Made by a program: the position numbers and the translations under genes
Source: Bryobacterales bacterium
GTDB taxonomy: Bacteria > Acidobacteriota > Terriglobia > Bryobacterales > Bryobacteraceae
Direction of reading: 5' to 3'
Assembly (NCBI GenBank): GCA_020847045.1
Contig: JADLCT010000025.1
Location: 1 to 62,430 of the forward strand
Length of the DNA stretch: 62,430 nt
Shown here: one piece after another, positions 15,893-25,798 of the stretch
How positions within the stretch are numbered: the first letter of the stretch is position 1
Layout of the letters: each line of letters begins with the position of its first letter
The notes under the pieces: model-generated
What the model was told of the DNA's origin: nothing
Database searches by the model: none
What the model saw: only the letters and a program-made list of their open reading frames with translations

Positions 15893-16971
15893 CAATAGAC
15901 CCCGACCACGACGTTTGAGCCGAGTTTGGCGAACGGGCGGACATTCCGGACGCCATCCCAGGGATACTGCTCGCACGGCGCTTCACGCTCGCATTCATCG
16001 CGTTCGAGGAAGCGCGGAATGAACGTCTCCTTGGTGAGCGTGGTGAGCCGGACACGTCCGGTGCCGCCATACGGGACAAGGCGGGTGGGCTCGGCCGGAT
16101 CAACCACCTCCAGTACGGCGCGCGGGGCGGGCGGGTAGTAGATGATGGCCCAGTCATCCTCCGGCGCGGGCGCTTTGTGCGTCGCCAGGCCCATCAGCGT
16201 GTTGCCGTAGGTGGGCGCGAAATAGATGCCGTCCAGCAGTTCCTCGACGGCGAAGCGGTGGAATTGGGGCGTCATCTCGGTGCCGCCGCAGAAGATGCCC
16301 TTGATGCCCAGCTTGCGGAGGTTCACCTTTTCACAGAGAGCTTCGAGCAGCTTGGGCGTGGTGAACATGCACTGGATGTTGTCGTGGGCCTTGAGCAGCG
16401 TAAGCGCCTGATCGACGACGTGCTGCTTGTAGCGCTCGGCCATCTCGAACTCGCCCCACTTGATGAGCTTCACCACCCAACGCGGATCGAGATCCACCAT
16501 GAAGCAGATGCCGCCGCGGTACTGCGCCAGGTGTTCGACGGCCAGGCGCAGGCGGCGCGGGCCCGAGGGACCAACCATGAGCCAGTCCGCGCCTTGCGGA
16601 AAGGCCTCCGCGGGCAGCGTGTGCGAGAACTGCTCGTAGTCGGTGCGGAAGTCGTTCATCTGGATGCGGGCCTTGGGAACGCCCGTGCTGCCACCGGTTT
16701 CAAAGATGTAGGTGGGCAGATGGGCGAGGCCCTTGGGAACCCACTGGCGCACCGGGCCGCCGCGCAGCCATTCATCCTCGAAGAAGCCGAAGCGGTCGAG
16801 ATCCTCGTAGCGTGTGATCTCGCGGCGAGGGTCCCAGCCGGCGCGCGCGGCAAAGTCCAGCCAGAACGGACAGCCCGTGGAGGGATCGAAATGCCAGGCG
16901 ACGATCTCGCGCACATGCGCGTCCAGAGCCTCTTTGTGCGTGCGGACGCGCTGCTGCAATTGAGAGCTCAT
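15892..16971 (-). CDS. AMP-forming acyl ligase, LuxE / phenylacetate-CoA ligase-like
   Basis: About 359 residues from ATG 16971, chosen because AGGGA lies about 10 bases upstream; ATG 16992 would add 7 residues. The nucleotide-binding loop ETGGSTGVPKARI is that of adenylate-forming enzymes. Further motifs are DWLMVGPSGPRRLRLAVEHL, MFTTPKLLEALCEKVNLRKL, GIKGIFCGGTEMTPQFHRFA (cf. LuxE and PaaK) and GGTGRVRLTTLTKETFIPRF. The protein is shorter than a CoA ligase with a full C-terminal domain, closer to LuxE acyl-protein synthetases. It is the first gene of the three-gene operon with the reductase and glycosyltransferase and has its own promoter. The acid it activates is unknown. Confidence 0.85.
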   Translation of the reverse strand: MSSQLQQRVRTHKEALDAHVREIVAWHFDPSTGCPFWLDFAARAGWDPRREITRYEDLDRFGFFEDEWLRGGPVRQWVPKGLAHLPTYIFETGGSTGVPKARIQMNDFRTDYEQFSHTLPAEAFPQGADWLMVGPSGPRRLRLAVEHLAQYRGGICFMVDLDPRWVVKLIKWGEFEMAERYKQHVVDQALTLLKAHDNIQCMFTTPKLLEALCEKVNLRKLGIKGIFCGGTEMTPQFHRFAVEELLDGIYFAPTYGNTLMGLATHKAPAPEDDWAIIYYPPAPRAVLEVVDPAEPTRLVPYGGTGRVRLTTLTKETFIPRFLERDECEREAPCEQYPWDGVRNVRPFAKLGSNVVVGVY

Positions 16972-17000
16972 GCTTCCTGTTCCCTGTGGCATTCACATAA

Positions 17001-17028
17001 AGTATATCCGCGACCTTGTCCCGGTTAA
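17001..17028 (-). promoter_or_regulatory. Predicted promoter of the ligase-reductase-glycosyltransferase operon
   Basis: On the minus strand TTAACC (17023-17028, 4 of 6 to the -35 consensus), a 16-base spacer and TATACT (17001-17006, 5 of 6 to the -10 consensus) precede the chosen ATG at 16971 by about 30 bases. ATG 16992 would lie at about +1, which also favours the start at 16971. Confidence 0.5.
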
Positions 17029-17053
17029 CTCCCGCGGCGGACGTGGCGCGGCC

Positions 17054-18445
<1,392 letters not shown>

Positions 18446-18449
18446 GGCG

Positions 18450-21400
18450 TCATTCCTTGGTCACGGTTTCATCGAGGTTGAGGATGAGGCTGCCGGCGGC
18501 GGCCAGCGCGGCGGCCTCGGGGGCCGGAATGGCTGTGTCGCGCGGAGAGTCGCCCGCGGCGAGATAGCGCAGCGCTTCGTCCGCGTGGGCCTGGTAGTAG
18601 ACGCGGAAGCGGCCGAGCGCGGCTGTGGCGGCGGCGAGTTCGCGGGCGTTGGGCTCGTGCGCCAGTACAAGCAGCCATCCTGCGCGCAGCCGTCCCTCAT
18701 CACCGCCGGCGGCATGCCACATGCGCTCGCCGAGCTTGCGCGCGGCCTCTACATAGGTGACATCGTTCATCAGGTCGAGCGCCTGCAAAGGCGTATTCGT
18801 GCGGGTTTCGCGCACCACGCAGGTTTCGCGGCTGGGCGAATCGAAGTTGACCAGCGAGGGCGGAGCGACGGTGCGGCGCCAGTACTGGTACAGCGTCCGG
18901 CGGTAGAGGCCCTCGCCGCGGTCTGGCTTGTAGTCCTCGCCGTTGGAGAGCTCCTTCCACAATCCGGCGGGCTGATAGGGCTTCACGCTGGGGCCGCCGG
19001 TTTTTTCCACCAGAAGACCGCTCACCTGCAACGCCTGGTCGCGAACCATCTCGGGAGCAAGCCGCAGGCGCGGGCCGCGCGCCAGCAGGCGGTTCTCGGG
19101 GTCCCGCTCGCGCAAGGCGGCGTCCACCTTCGAGGATTGCTGGTAGGTGGCGCTCATGACGATGGTCTTCAGGATGTGCTTCACGTCCCAACCCGAGCTC
19201 ATGAACTCGGCGGCAAGCCAGTCGAGCAGTTCCCGGTGCGGAGGCATCTCCCCTTGCGAGCCGAAGTCCTCGACGGTTTTCACGAGGCCCGTGCCGAACA
19301 GCATCTGCCAGAAGCGGTTCACCGTGACGCGCGCCGTGAGCGGGTTGTCGCGCGAGACCAGCCATTTGGCCAGGCCCAGGCGGTTGCGCGGCCATTCCGG
19401 ATTCCAGCCGCCCAGCACGGCGGGCGTGGCCGGCTCCACAGGCTCGCCGGGCGCGTCGTAGGCGCCGCGCTTCAGCACGAAGGTGGGCCGGCGTTCGGCG
19501 CGCTCGGTCATCACCATGACGGTGGGAATCGTGGCGTAATACTCGTCGCGGGCAATGCGGGCCTGGCCCAGTTCGGCGCGAGCCTGCCGCAACTCGCCGG
19601 GCGCGCCGAGATCGAGAAAGGCCAGCCGCAACTTCTCGCGTTCGTCCCCGCCGCGGGCGCCGTCCTTCTTGCGTGCAATCGCGGCCGCGGATTCCGGAAG
19701 CGCGATGGCGGCCACTTCCGCGGCTGGCATCTCGCGCCGCCACACGCGAACGCCGTCGATACGGCCGTTGAAGCGCAGCCCGCCGCCCGAGCCGATGCGC
19801 CAAGGCTCGCCTGGATCGAGCGGCCAGATGCCCTGATCGAAGAGGATCTTCATGCGCGCCGGTTTGCCATTCACATAAATGCGCGCGTGCGAAGCCTTCA
19901 TGCTGCCGTCATAGGTCACGGCGATGTGCTGGCGGACGTTCAGCGGGATGGCCTCTTCGGTTTCCACGCGGAAGCCGAGGTCGGTCCAGCGGAATACGAC
20001 GTGCAGGCGGAGCTTGCCATCGACGAGATAGAGGCCGTGGCCCGTGCCTTCCCAATAGTCTTCCGCCTTGGAGAGAATGGCGCCCTTGGCCTCGCGCGGT
20101 TCAATCCAGGCGGCGAAGGTGAACGGGTCGCGGTAGTTCAGGCGGACCTCGGTGGCGGGCGCCAGCTCGCGGCCCTCCTTGCCGGTGAAGTCGCCGCCCG
20201 CGTCGTCGCGCAGCGCGAGAGCCTCCTGCGGCGTCCATTCCGGCGCGGCTGACTTCGCATACGAGCGTTCCCAGGCGCGCCTGGCCTTGCGCGACGTGGC
20301 TTCGCTCTCCTGCGCGCGGACTTCAGCGCGGGTCACGGCGGCGTCGAGTTCGGCCAGCCGCCGCGCCTGCGCGGGCAGGGGCGCTTTGATGTACGGCTCC
20401 TCGTTGCCGAAGTTGTAGACGAAGCCCTTCTCGGGGACGTTGTTGTAGAAAGCGAACAGCGAATAGAAATCCTTCTGCGTGAACGGATCGTACTTGTGAT
20501 CGTGGCAGCGGGCGCAGCCAAGCGTCGCGCCAAGCCAGACCATAGAGGTGGTTTCGGCGCGGTCGGCGACATACTCGACGCGGAACTCCTCATCGACAAT
20601 TCCGCCTTCGGCGCTGGTGCGGTGGTTGCGGTTGAAACCGGTGGCGATCTTCTGATCCAGCGTGGCCCCGGGCAGCAGATCGCCGGCAATCTGTTCGATC
20701 GTGAATTCATCGAAGGGTTTGTTCTGGTGAAAGGCGCCGATCACCCAATCGCGCCAGCGCCACATGTCGCGCGGACCGTCGCTTTGATACCCGTTGGTGT
20801 CGGCGTAGCGCGCGGCTTCCAGCCAGCGTATGGCCATGCGCTCGGCATAGCGGGGCGAGGCGAGCAGACGGTCGACGGCGCGCTCGTAAGCTTCCGGCGC
20901 AGCATCGTCCAGGAAGGCGCGCGTCTCATCGGGCGACGGCGCAAGGCCGGTGAGGTCGAGCGTAAGGCGGCGCAGCAGCCGCGCGCGCGCTGCGGGCGGC
21001 GATGGGTGAAGGCCCTCGCGCTCCAGGCGGGCGAGAACAAAACGGTCGATGGGCGTGCGCGCCCAGTCCGCGCCGCGCACCTCGGGCAGCGGCGCCTTCA
21101 CGGGCGGAATGAACGACCAGTGGCTTTGATAATGCGCCCCCTCGGCGATCCACTGCCGCAGCGTGGCGATCTCGCCGGGCTTGAGCGCCGCATGGCCGAG
21201 GTAGGCGGGCGGCATGCGCAGAGCCTTGTTGGAGGTGAGGACGCGCTGCAGCACGCCGCTCCTGTCCGGCTCGCCGGGGACAATGCCGAAACGGCCGCCG
21301 CCCAGATCGGCCTTGGCTTGGGATTCGATATCGAGGCGCAGCTTGCTCTTGCGCGCGCCCGGATCCGGACCATGGCAGGCATAGCAGCGGTCCGAGAGAA

Positions 21401-21485
21401 TGGGACGGACATCGCGATTGAACCGCACCTCGGCGGCCTGCGCGCAAAGGCCCGCGGCCAGCGCCAATCCCAGAGCGATCCGCAT
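18450..21485 (-). CDS. Exported cytochrome c / DUF1549 / LamG / DUF1553 protein
   Basis: About 1011 residues from ATG 21485, chosen for the clean signal peptide MRIALGLALAAGLCAQAAEV; ATG 21509 adds 8 residues. The mature protein starts with a planctomycete-type cytochrome domain, VRPILSDRCYACHGPDPGAR, with a CxxCH haem site. DUF1549 follows (RTPIDRFVLARLEREGLHPS, ADTNGYQSDGPRDMWRWRDW), then a LamG/concanavalin-like insert (FTFAAWIEPREAKGAILSKA, RIGSGGGLRFNGRIDGVRVW), then DUF1553 (LAKWLVSRDNPLTARVTVNR, LDWLAAEFMSSGWDVKHILK). It is probably a periplasmic redox-linked protein acting on polysaccharides, as proposed for this family; that role is inference. It is upstream of and coupled to the DUF1501 gene. 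Confidence 0.92.
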   Translation of the reverse strand: MRIALGLALAAGLCAQAAEVRFNRDVRPILSDRCYACHGPDPGARKSKLRLDIESQAKADLGGGRFGIVPGEPDRSGVLQRVLTSNKALRMPPAYLGHAALKPGEIATLRQWIAEGAHYQSHWSFIPPVKAPLPEVRGADWARTPIDRFVLARLEREGLHPSPPAARARLLRRLTLDLTGLAPSPDETRAFLDDAAPEAYERAVDRLLASPRYAERMAIRWLEAARYADTNGYQSDGPRDMWRWRDWVIGAFHQNKPFDEFTIEQIAGDLLPGATLDQKIATGFNRNHRTSAEGGIVDEEFRVEYVADRAETTSMVWLGATLGCARCHDHKYDPFTQKDFYSLFAFYNNVPEKGFVYNFGNEEPYIKAPLPAQARRLAELDAAVTRAEVRAQESEATSRKARRAWERSYAKSAAPEWTPQEALALRDDAGGDFTGKEGRELAPATEVRLNYRDPFTFAAWIEPREAKGAILSKAEDYWEGTGHGLYLVDGKLRLHVVFRWTDLGFRVETEEAIPLNVRQHIAVTYDGSMKASHARIYVNGKPARMKILFDQGIWPLDPGEPWRIGSGGGLRFNGRIDGVRVWRREMPAAEVAAIALPESAAAIARKKDGARGGDEREKLRLAFLDLGAPGELRQARAELGQARIARDEYYATIPTVMVMTERAERRPTFVLKRGAYDAPGEPVEPATPAVLGGWNPEWPRNRLGLAKWLVSRDNPLTARVTVNRFWQMLFGTGLVKTVEDFGSQGEMPPHRELLDWLAAEFMSSGWDVKHILKTIVMSATYQQSSKVDAALRERDPENRLLARGPRLRLAPEMVRDQALQVSGLLVEKTGGPSVKPYQPAGLWKELSNGEDYKPDRGEGLYRRTLYQYWRRTVAPPSLVNFDSPSRETCVVRETRTNTPLQALDLMNDVTYVEAARKLGERMWHAAGGDEGRLRAGWLLVLAHEPNARELAAATAALGRFRVYYQAHADEALRYLAAGDSPRDTAIPAPEAAALAAAGSLILNLDETVTKE

Positions 21486-21520
21486 CGCTTTAGCGTGACA
21501 CGATTCCATGCCGCCGTGGT

Positions 21521-22447
21521 TCACGGGATGGGCGGTGGAGCGGCCGAGACAGGCGGCGCCACGCCATCCACGGTGCGCGGCTCCATCAATTCGGTGCGCG
21601 TGCCGTCCGGGTCGAACAGGTTCAACTGGCGGCGGCGGTTCACGCCGGTGCGGATCTCGAGTGGACGCGTGTAGCCGGTGGCCTGCGCCCGCGGCGTAAG
21701 CCACCGCAGCGCGGCATCCATGTCCGGCACTTCCAGGGCGATGTGGTGCTGGCTGCCGCGCTTGGTTGCGGCGGGCAGTTCCTTGTACAGCATCAGTTCG
21801 ATGTAGTCGCTGCCTTCGGGCACGCGGAGGTTCACCCAACTGAGCACCTTGGGATCGCGCCCGCCGCGCCAGGTCTCCTCGAAGCCAAGGATGCGGTGAT
21901 AGAAATCGAGCGACCGGCTCAGCGAGCCCACCAGGATGCCGATGTGCAACATGCGCGGCGAAACGCGTCCGCCGGGCAGGCACCGGCCCTTCTCGCGCAT
22001 GCTCCAGCCGGTGGGCTCGTACTGCACAATCTCGACGGTGTGGCCGTCGGGATCTTTCACGTTGAAATTCGAGTTGCCGATGCGGCCTTTGGGCACACTG
22101 GGGGGAACCGGCACGCCCTTCGACGCCAGATAGCGGCGCATCTGCCCGGCATCGGTGGTTTCGATGGAGATGTGCGCCATGCGGTCCGTGGCTGCCGCAC
22201 GCTCGGGGAACAGTTCAATGTACTGGCGGTCGTTGACCTTGACGAAGGTAAGCGACAGAGAGCCGCCGGGGTTCTTCAGATCGAAGCACTCCTGGTAGCC
22301 GAGCAGTCCGGTGTAGAAGTTGCGCGAGGCCTGCACGTCCTTGACGTAGAGAGCCATGTGAGCCACGCCCGTGATGGGTGGCCGCCTCACCGGCGGCTCC
22401 TGCGCGCACAGGCAGGCCGCCAACGCGAACGGCGCCAGAAATCGCAT
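21521..22447 (-). CDS. Exported double VOC (glyoxalase-like) domain protein
   Basis: 308 residues with a signal peptide (MRFLAPFALAACLCAQEPPV). Two vicinal-oxygen-chelate modules follow: ITGVAHMALYVKDVQASRNF ... FNVKDPDGHTVEIVQYEPTG, and RMLHIGILVGSLSRSLDFYH ... NLFDPDGTRTELMEP. The His and Glu residues (AHMALYV/VEIVQY and LHIGILV/TELMEP) are in the positions of VOC metal ligands. Substrates of this superfamily range from methylglyoxal adducts to catechols; an exported form is unusual. It lies 35 bases upstream of the cytochrome/DUF1553 gene on the same strand. Confidence 0.85.
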   Translation of the reverse strand: MRFLAPFALAACLCAQEPPVRRPPITGVAHMALYVKDVQASRNFYTGLLGYQECFDLKNPGGSLSLTFVKVNDRQYIELFPERAAATDRMAHISIETTDAGQMRRYLASKGVPVPPSVPKGRIGNSNFNVKDPDGHTVEIVQYEPTGWSMREKGRCLPGGRVSPRMLHIGILVGSLSRSLDFYHRILGFEETWRGGRDPKVLSWVNLRVPEGSDYIELMLYKELPAATKRGSQHHIALEVPDMDAALRWLTPRAQATGYTRPLEIRTGVNRRRQLNLFDPDGTRTELMEPRTVDGVAPPVSAAPPPIP

Positions 22448-22523
22448 GGAGACAGTCTATAGCAAGCCGGGGGCGAATCCCGGCCATGCGGCCCGGGAAA
22501 ATCGCCGCCCAATGAGATCCTGC

Positions 22524-22551
22524 TAGACAACAAAATATCCTGCGATACAAT
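22524..22551 (+). promoter_or_regulatory. Predicted promoter of the cytochrome oxidase assembly operon
   Basis: TAGACA (22524-22529, 5 of 6 to the -35 consensus), a 16-base spacer and TACAAT (22546-22551, 5 of 6 to the -10 consensus) lie about 50 bases before the ctaA start. The region is visibly AT-rich compared with its surroundings. Confidence 0.6.
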
Positions 22552-22598
22552 AAGAGGCACGACTGGGCCCGATCACCACATCTCCTTCTCCGTTCACC

Positions 22599-23516
22599 AT
22601 GCCGCGTCTTTCGACAGCCAGTATCGCGTTATTTCGCTACGCCATTTTTCTGGCCTGCTGCACGCTGTTTCTGGTGGTGGCCGGGGCGACGGTGACCTCG
22701 AAAGAAGCCGGGTTGTCGGTGCCGGACTGGCCGCTCAGCTACGGCCAGTTGATGCCGCCCATGTACGGCAACATCTTTTTTGAGCATGGCCATCGCATGG
22801 TGGCCACCACGGTGGGCTTCCTCACGATCATCATGGCCGTCTGGCTGTACCGGAGCGACGATCGCGCCTGGATGCGGCGGCTGGGATTCGCCGCGCTGGC
22901 GGCCGTCTGCTTTCAGGGCCTGCTGGGCGGGCTGACGGTGCTGTATCTGCTGCCCAAGTGGGTCAGCATCTCGCATGCCTGTCTTGCGGAGATCTTCTTT
23001 TCCACTACGGTGGCCATGGCGCTGTTCACGTCGCCCTCGTTCCGGCGCGAACCGGAGATGGTGGACGCCACGGGATCATTGAGCTTACGAACGCTCGGAC
23101 TGTGGCTACCCCCGGCGATGCTGGCCCAGGTGTTTCTGGGCGCGGCCTACCGGCATAAGGCGCTGGATATCCTGTGGCACGTCGGAGGCGCGGTGGTGGT
23201 GACCGGAGTGGTGCTGTTTGTAACCGTCTTCGCGCTGCTGAGCTATCCGCACCACCGGACGCTGCGGAGCTATGCCATTGTTCTGCTGGGCGTGACGTTC
23301 GCCCAGGTGTTTCTCGGGGTGGCTGCTTACATCAGCCGCGTGGTGACGGCCGAGGCGCCGCAACCCATGCCCGTCATGGTGTGGTTCACGGTGGCCCATG
23401 TGGCCATCGGAGCCCTTACGCTGGCCACCAGCACGTTGTTCGCGATTCAGGCGGCGCGGCACGTTCGTCCGGTGGCGATTGTCCCTATGAGATCCGCCGT
23501 GGATATGTCACACTAA
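22599..23516 (+). CDS. ctaA: Haem A synthase (CtaA/Cox15)
   Basis: 305 residues, about eight membrane segments. The start of the first half (CTLFLVVAGATVTSKEAGLS, VPDWPLSYGQLMPP) is diagnostic of CtaA/Cox15. Haem-binding histidines appear in FEHGHRMVATTVG, SISHACLAEIFF, DILWHVGGAVVV and WFTVAHVAIGALTL. The enzyme oxidises the C8 methyl group of haem O to the formyl group of haem A for aa3/caa3-type cytochrome oxidase. It is the first gene of ctaA-ctaB-sco-ctaM; its stop codon is followed directly by the ctaB ATG. Confidence 0.95.
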   Translation: MPRLSTASIALFRYAIFLACCTLFLVVAGATVTSKEAGLSVPDWPLSYGQLMPPMYGNIFFEHGHRMVATTVGFLTIIMAVWLYRSDDRAWMRRLGFAALAAVCFQGLLGGLTVLYLLPKWVSISHACLAEIFFSTTVAMALFTSPSFRREPEMVDATGSLSLRTLGLWLPPAMLAQVFLGAAYRHKALDILWHVGGAVVVTGVVLFVTVFALLSYPHHRTLRSYAIVLLGVTFAQVFLGVAAYISRVVTAEAPQPMPVMVWFTVAHVAIGALTLATSTLFAIQAARHVRPVAIVPMRSAVDMSH

Positions 23517-24407
23517 ATGCTTCTGGCGCCTCCTCATTCGATGACCCCGCACACCCGGCCCCAACTGCGCGACTACGCGGCCCTGACCAAGCCGCGCATC
23601 ACCTGGCTCATCATGTTGAGCACGGCGATCGGCTGTCTGTTCGGGCAGCGTCCGGATTTTGGCTGGTTTGCTTTCGTGCATACTCTGGCCGGAACCGGGC
23701 TGCTGGCCAGCGGCACGGCGGCGTTGAACCAGTGGTATGAATGGGACGCCGATGCGCTGATGCGCCGCACCAGCAACCGTCCGATTCCGGGCGGCCGCAT
23801 GCCGCGCACGCGCGCGTTCTGGTTCGGCATCGGCCTTTCGGTGCTCGGCTTCGTTGAGCTGGCCTGGGGTGTGAATCTGTTGTCGGCGGCGCTGGGCCTG
23901 TTCACGCTGGCCAGCTATCTGCTGCTATACACGCCATTGAAGCGGGTGAGCCCGCATTCGACCACCGTGGGCGCGATTCCCGGCGCGATGCCTCCGTTGA
24001 TCGGCTACGCCGCCGCGCATGGCCACCTTTCTGTGGAGGCGTGGGCGCTGTTCGCGATTCTCTTTCTGTGGCAGTTTCCGCACTTTTACTCGATCGCCTG
24101 GATGTACCGCGACGATTACGCCAAAGCCGGCATCCGCATGTTGCCGGTGGTGGAGCCGGATGGCTCCTCCACGGCCCGCCACATTCTGTTTACCTCCGCC
24201 TTGCTGATTCCGGCCAGCCTGGCGCCGTCGCTACTCGGCATGACCGGCAGGCTCTACCTGTTCGGCGCGCTGGCCGCGGGCACGCTGTTTTTCTACGCAG
24301 CCTACCGCGTGGCTTCCGAGAAAACCGTGGCGCGCGCCCGCAAGGTGTTGCTGGCCTCGGTGGCTTACCTGCCCGTGCTGTATGGTCTGATGCTGATCGA
24401 CCGGTGA
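23517..24407 (+). CDS. ctaB: Protohaem IX farnesyltransferase (haem O synthase)
   Basis: 296 residues; ATG 23517 follows the ctaA stop without a gap, and ATG 23541 is an alternative. UbiA-type prenyltransferase motifs are NQWYEWDADALMRRTSNRPI (the aspartate-rich prenyl-diphosphate site) and LLYTPLKRVSPHSTTVGAIP, with FLWQFPHFYSIAWMYRDDYA typical of CtaB. It transfers a farnesyl group to haem B to make haem O, the substrate of CtaA. It is an integral membrane protein. Its stop overlaps the GTG of the next gene (GTGA). Confidence 0.96.
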   Translation: MLLAPPHSMTPHTRPQLRDYAALTKPRITWLIMLSTAIGCLFGQRPDFGWFAFVHTLAGTGLLASGTAALNQWYEWDADALMRRTSNRPIPGGRMPRTRAFWFGIGLSVLGFVELAWGVNLLSAALGLFTLASYLLLYTPLKRVSPHSTTVGAIPGAMPPLIGYAAAHGHLSVEAWALFAILFLWQFPHFYSIAWMYRDDYAKAGIRMLPVVEPDGSSTARHILFTSALLIPASLAPSLLGMTGRLYLFGALAAGTLFFYAAYRVASEKTVARARKVLLASVAYLPVLYGLMLIDR

Positions 24408-24964
24408 CACGCCGAGCCCTTCCCGCGTTTCTTTTCCTGGCGGCCTGCTCACGCCCGCCCGAACCGCTTCCCCGCTATCAAACCATCCCTGGTTTCACAC
24501 TGACCGCCGAGGATGGCCGCGCGTTCGCGAGCGAACGGGAACTGCGCGGCAAGGTGTGGGTGGCCGACTTCTTTTACACCACCTGCAACGGACCCTGTCC
24601 ACGCATGAGCCGCCTGATGAAAACGGTAGCCGGCGCCACGAACGGACTCCCCAACGTGCGCTACGTCAGCTTCACCGTGGACCCCGAACACGACACTCCG
24701 CCGCAACTGGCCGCCTACGCCAGACGCTACGCGGCCAACACGCGGCGCTGGAGTTTCCTCACCGGCCCGCGCGAGCAGTTGCATGCCCTGAAACGGGAGG
24801 CTTTCACACTGGGCGATGTGGATGGCTCGTTGAACCACTCCACGCGGTTCGTGCTGGTGGACGCGCGCGGCGTGGTGCGCGGCTTCTACGGCACCGCCGA
24901 TGACGGCGACGTGCCAAAATTAATCGCGGACATTCAACAACTCGCCAGCGAACCCGCCCCCTGA
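24404..24964 (+). CDS. SCO1/SenC-type copper chaperone lipoprotein
   Basis: 186 residues from GTG 24404, overlapping the ctaB stop by 4 bases. A lipoprotein signal ends in FLFLAACS, with the cysteine as lipid anchor. The thioredoxin-like domain has the CxxxC copper site in TTCNGPCPRMSRL and the third ligand histidine in SLNHSTRFVLVDARG. SCO proteins deliver copper to, or keep reduced, the CuA site of cytochrome oxidase subunit II on the outer face of the membrane. The context between ctaB and a ctaM-like gene fits. Confidence 0.93.
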   Translation: MTRRALPAFLFLAACSRPPEPLPRYQTIPGFTLTAEDGRAFASERELRGKVWVADFFYTTCNGPCPRMSRLMKTVAGATNGLPNVRYVSFTVDPEHDTPPQLAAYARRYAANTRRWSFLTGPREQLHALKREAFTLGDVDGSLNHSTRFVLVDARGVVRGFYGTADDGDVPKLIADIQQLASEPAP

Positions 24965-24969
24965 CCTCC

Positions 24970-25383
24970 ATGGACTACCGCTCCCTTCCCGCACTGAACG
25001 CCACGCTCAACGCCCTGTCCGGCGTGTTACTGGTGGCGGGCTACCTTTTCATCCGCAACAAACGGCGCGAGGAGCACCGCTATGCGATGCTGGCGGCGTT
25101 CACCGTCTCGGTCGCGTTTTTTGTCTCCTACGTCGTCTATCACTACCAGGTCGGCTCGGTGCGGTTCCAGGGCGTGGGGCTCACCAGGACCGTGTATCTC
25201 GGCATCCTACTGACCCACACCGTGCTGGCCTCCGTCGTGCCCGTGCTGGCGATCCTCACGCTGCACCGCGCGTTCCAAAAGCGCTTCCCGGCGCACCGGA
25301 AAATCGCACGCTGGACGCTGCCCGTGTGGCTGTACGTTTCGGTGACGGGCGTCGTGGTGTACTGGATGCTCTACCGGATGTAG
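24970..25383 (+). CDS. DUF420 membrane protein, CtaM-like oxidase assembly factor
   Basis: 137 residues, four predicted membrane segments (LNALSGVLLVAGYLFIRNKR, YAMLAAFTVSVAFFVSYVVY, TVYLGILLTHTVLASVVPVL, WTLPVWLYVSVTGVVVYWML). The histidines in EEHRYAMLAAF, VVYHYQVGS, LLTHTVLA and TLHRAFQ are conserved in DUF420. The Gram-positive relative YozB/CtaM is needed for haem-A oxidase activity. It begins 5 bases after the sco gene and ends the operon. Confidence 0.9.
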   Translation: MDYRSLPALNATLNALSGVLLVAGYLFIRNKRREEHRYAMLAAFTVSVAFFVSYVVYHYQVGSVRFQGVGLTRTVYLGILLTHTVLASVVPVLAILTLHRAFQKRFPAHRKIARWTLPVWLYVSVTGVVVYWMLYRM

Positions 25384-25395
25384 CAGCCGCGGAGG

Positions 25396-25716
25396 CTACT
25401 TCTGATTCAGGTTCTTCATCGCTCCCAGCATGGTTGAGATGACCGCCTGCTGGGCAATCACCACCTTGGTCAGACCGGTCAGCAGGTTTTGCACGCCAAT
25501 GGTCAATTGAGTCTGCTCCCAATCGCCAACATTATTGTTGGCCCTGTAAGCCATCGCCTCCGGCGAGCCCAGAAACTGTTGCCACCGCTGGCTTAGAGCC
25601 TTATTGGCCGCCTCCACGTCCTGCAGCTTGGCTTCCGCCGCCTGGATCGACGCCCTGGCCATCCCAGTCGCCACAGAGTGCTGCACTATATCCATCAACG
25701 ATCCATGCTTGGCCAT
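25396..25716 (-). CDS. Small helical protein of unknown function
   Basis: 106 residues. ATG 25716 was chosen because GGAGGA lies about 5 bases upstream; a longer GTG start at 25728 would swallow that site. The sequence is soluble and helix-rich: SVATGMARASIQAAEAKLQD then VEAANKALSQRWQQFLGSPE, and a less polar C-terminal helix (NLLTGLTKVVIAQQAVISTM). It contains no cysteine and no recognised domain. The excellent ribosome-binding site and the visibly lower GC than its neighbours support a real gene that may have a different history. It converges on the ctaM-like gene. Confidence 0.75.
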   Translation of the reverse strand: MAKHGSLMDIVQHSVATGMARASIQAAEAKLQDVEAANKALSQRWQQFLGSPEAMAYRANNNVGDWEQTQLTIGVQNLLTGLTKVVIAQQAVISTMLGAMKNLNQK

Positions 25717-25798
25717 TCCTTCCTCCACATACCCAGATTCTGGCCCCCTCTCGGGGCATGTTTCAGGAGTATCACACCGCGTGGCCGCGCGGAACGGA

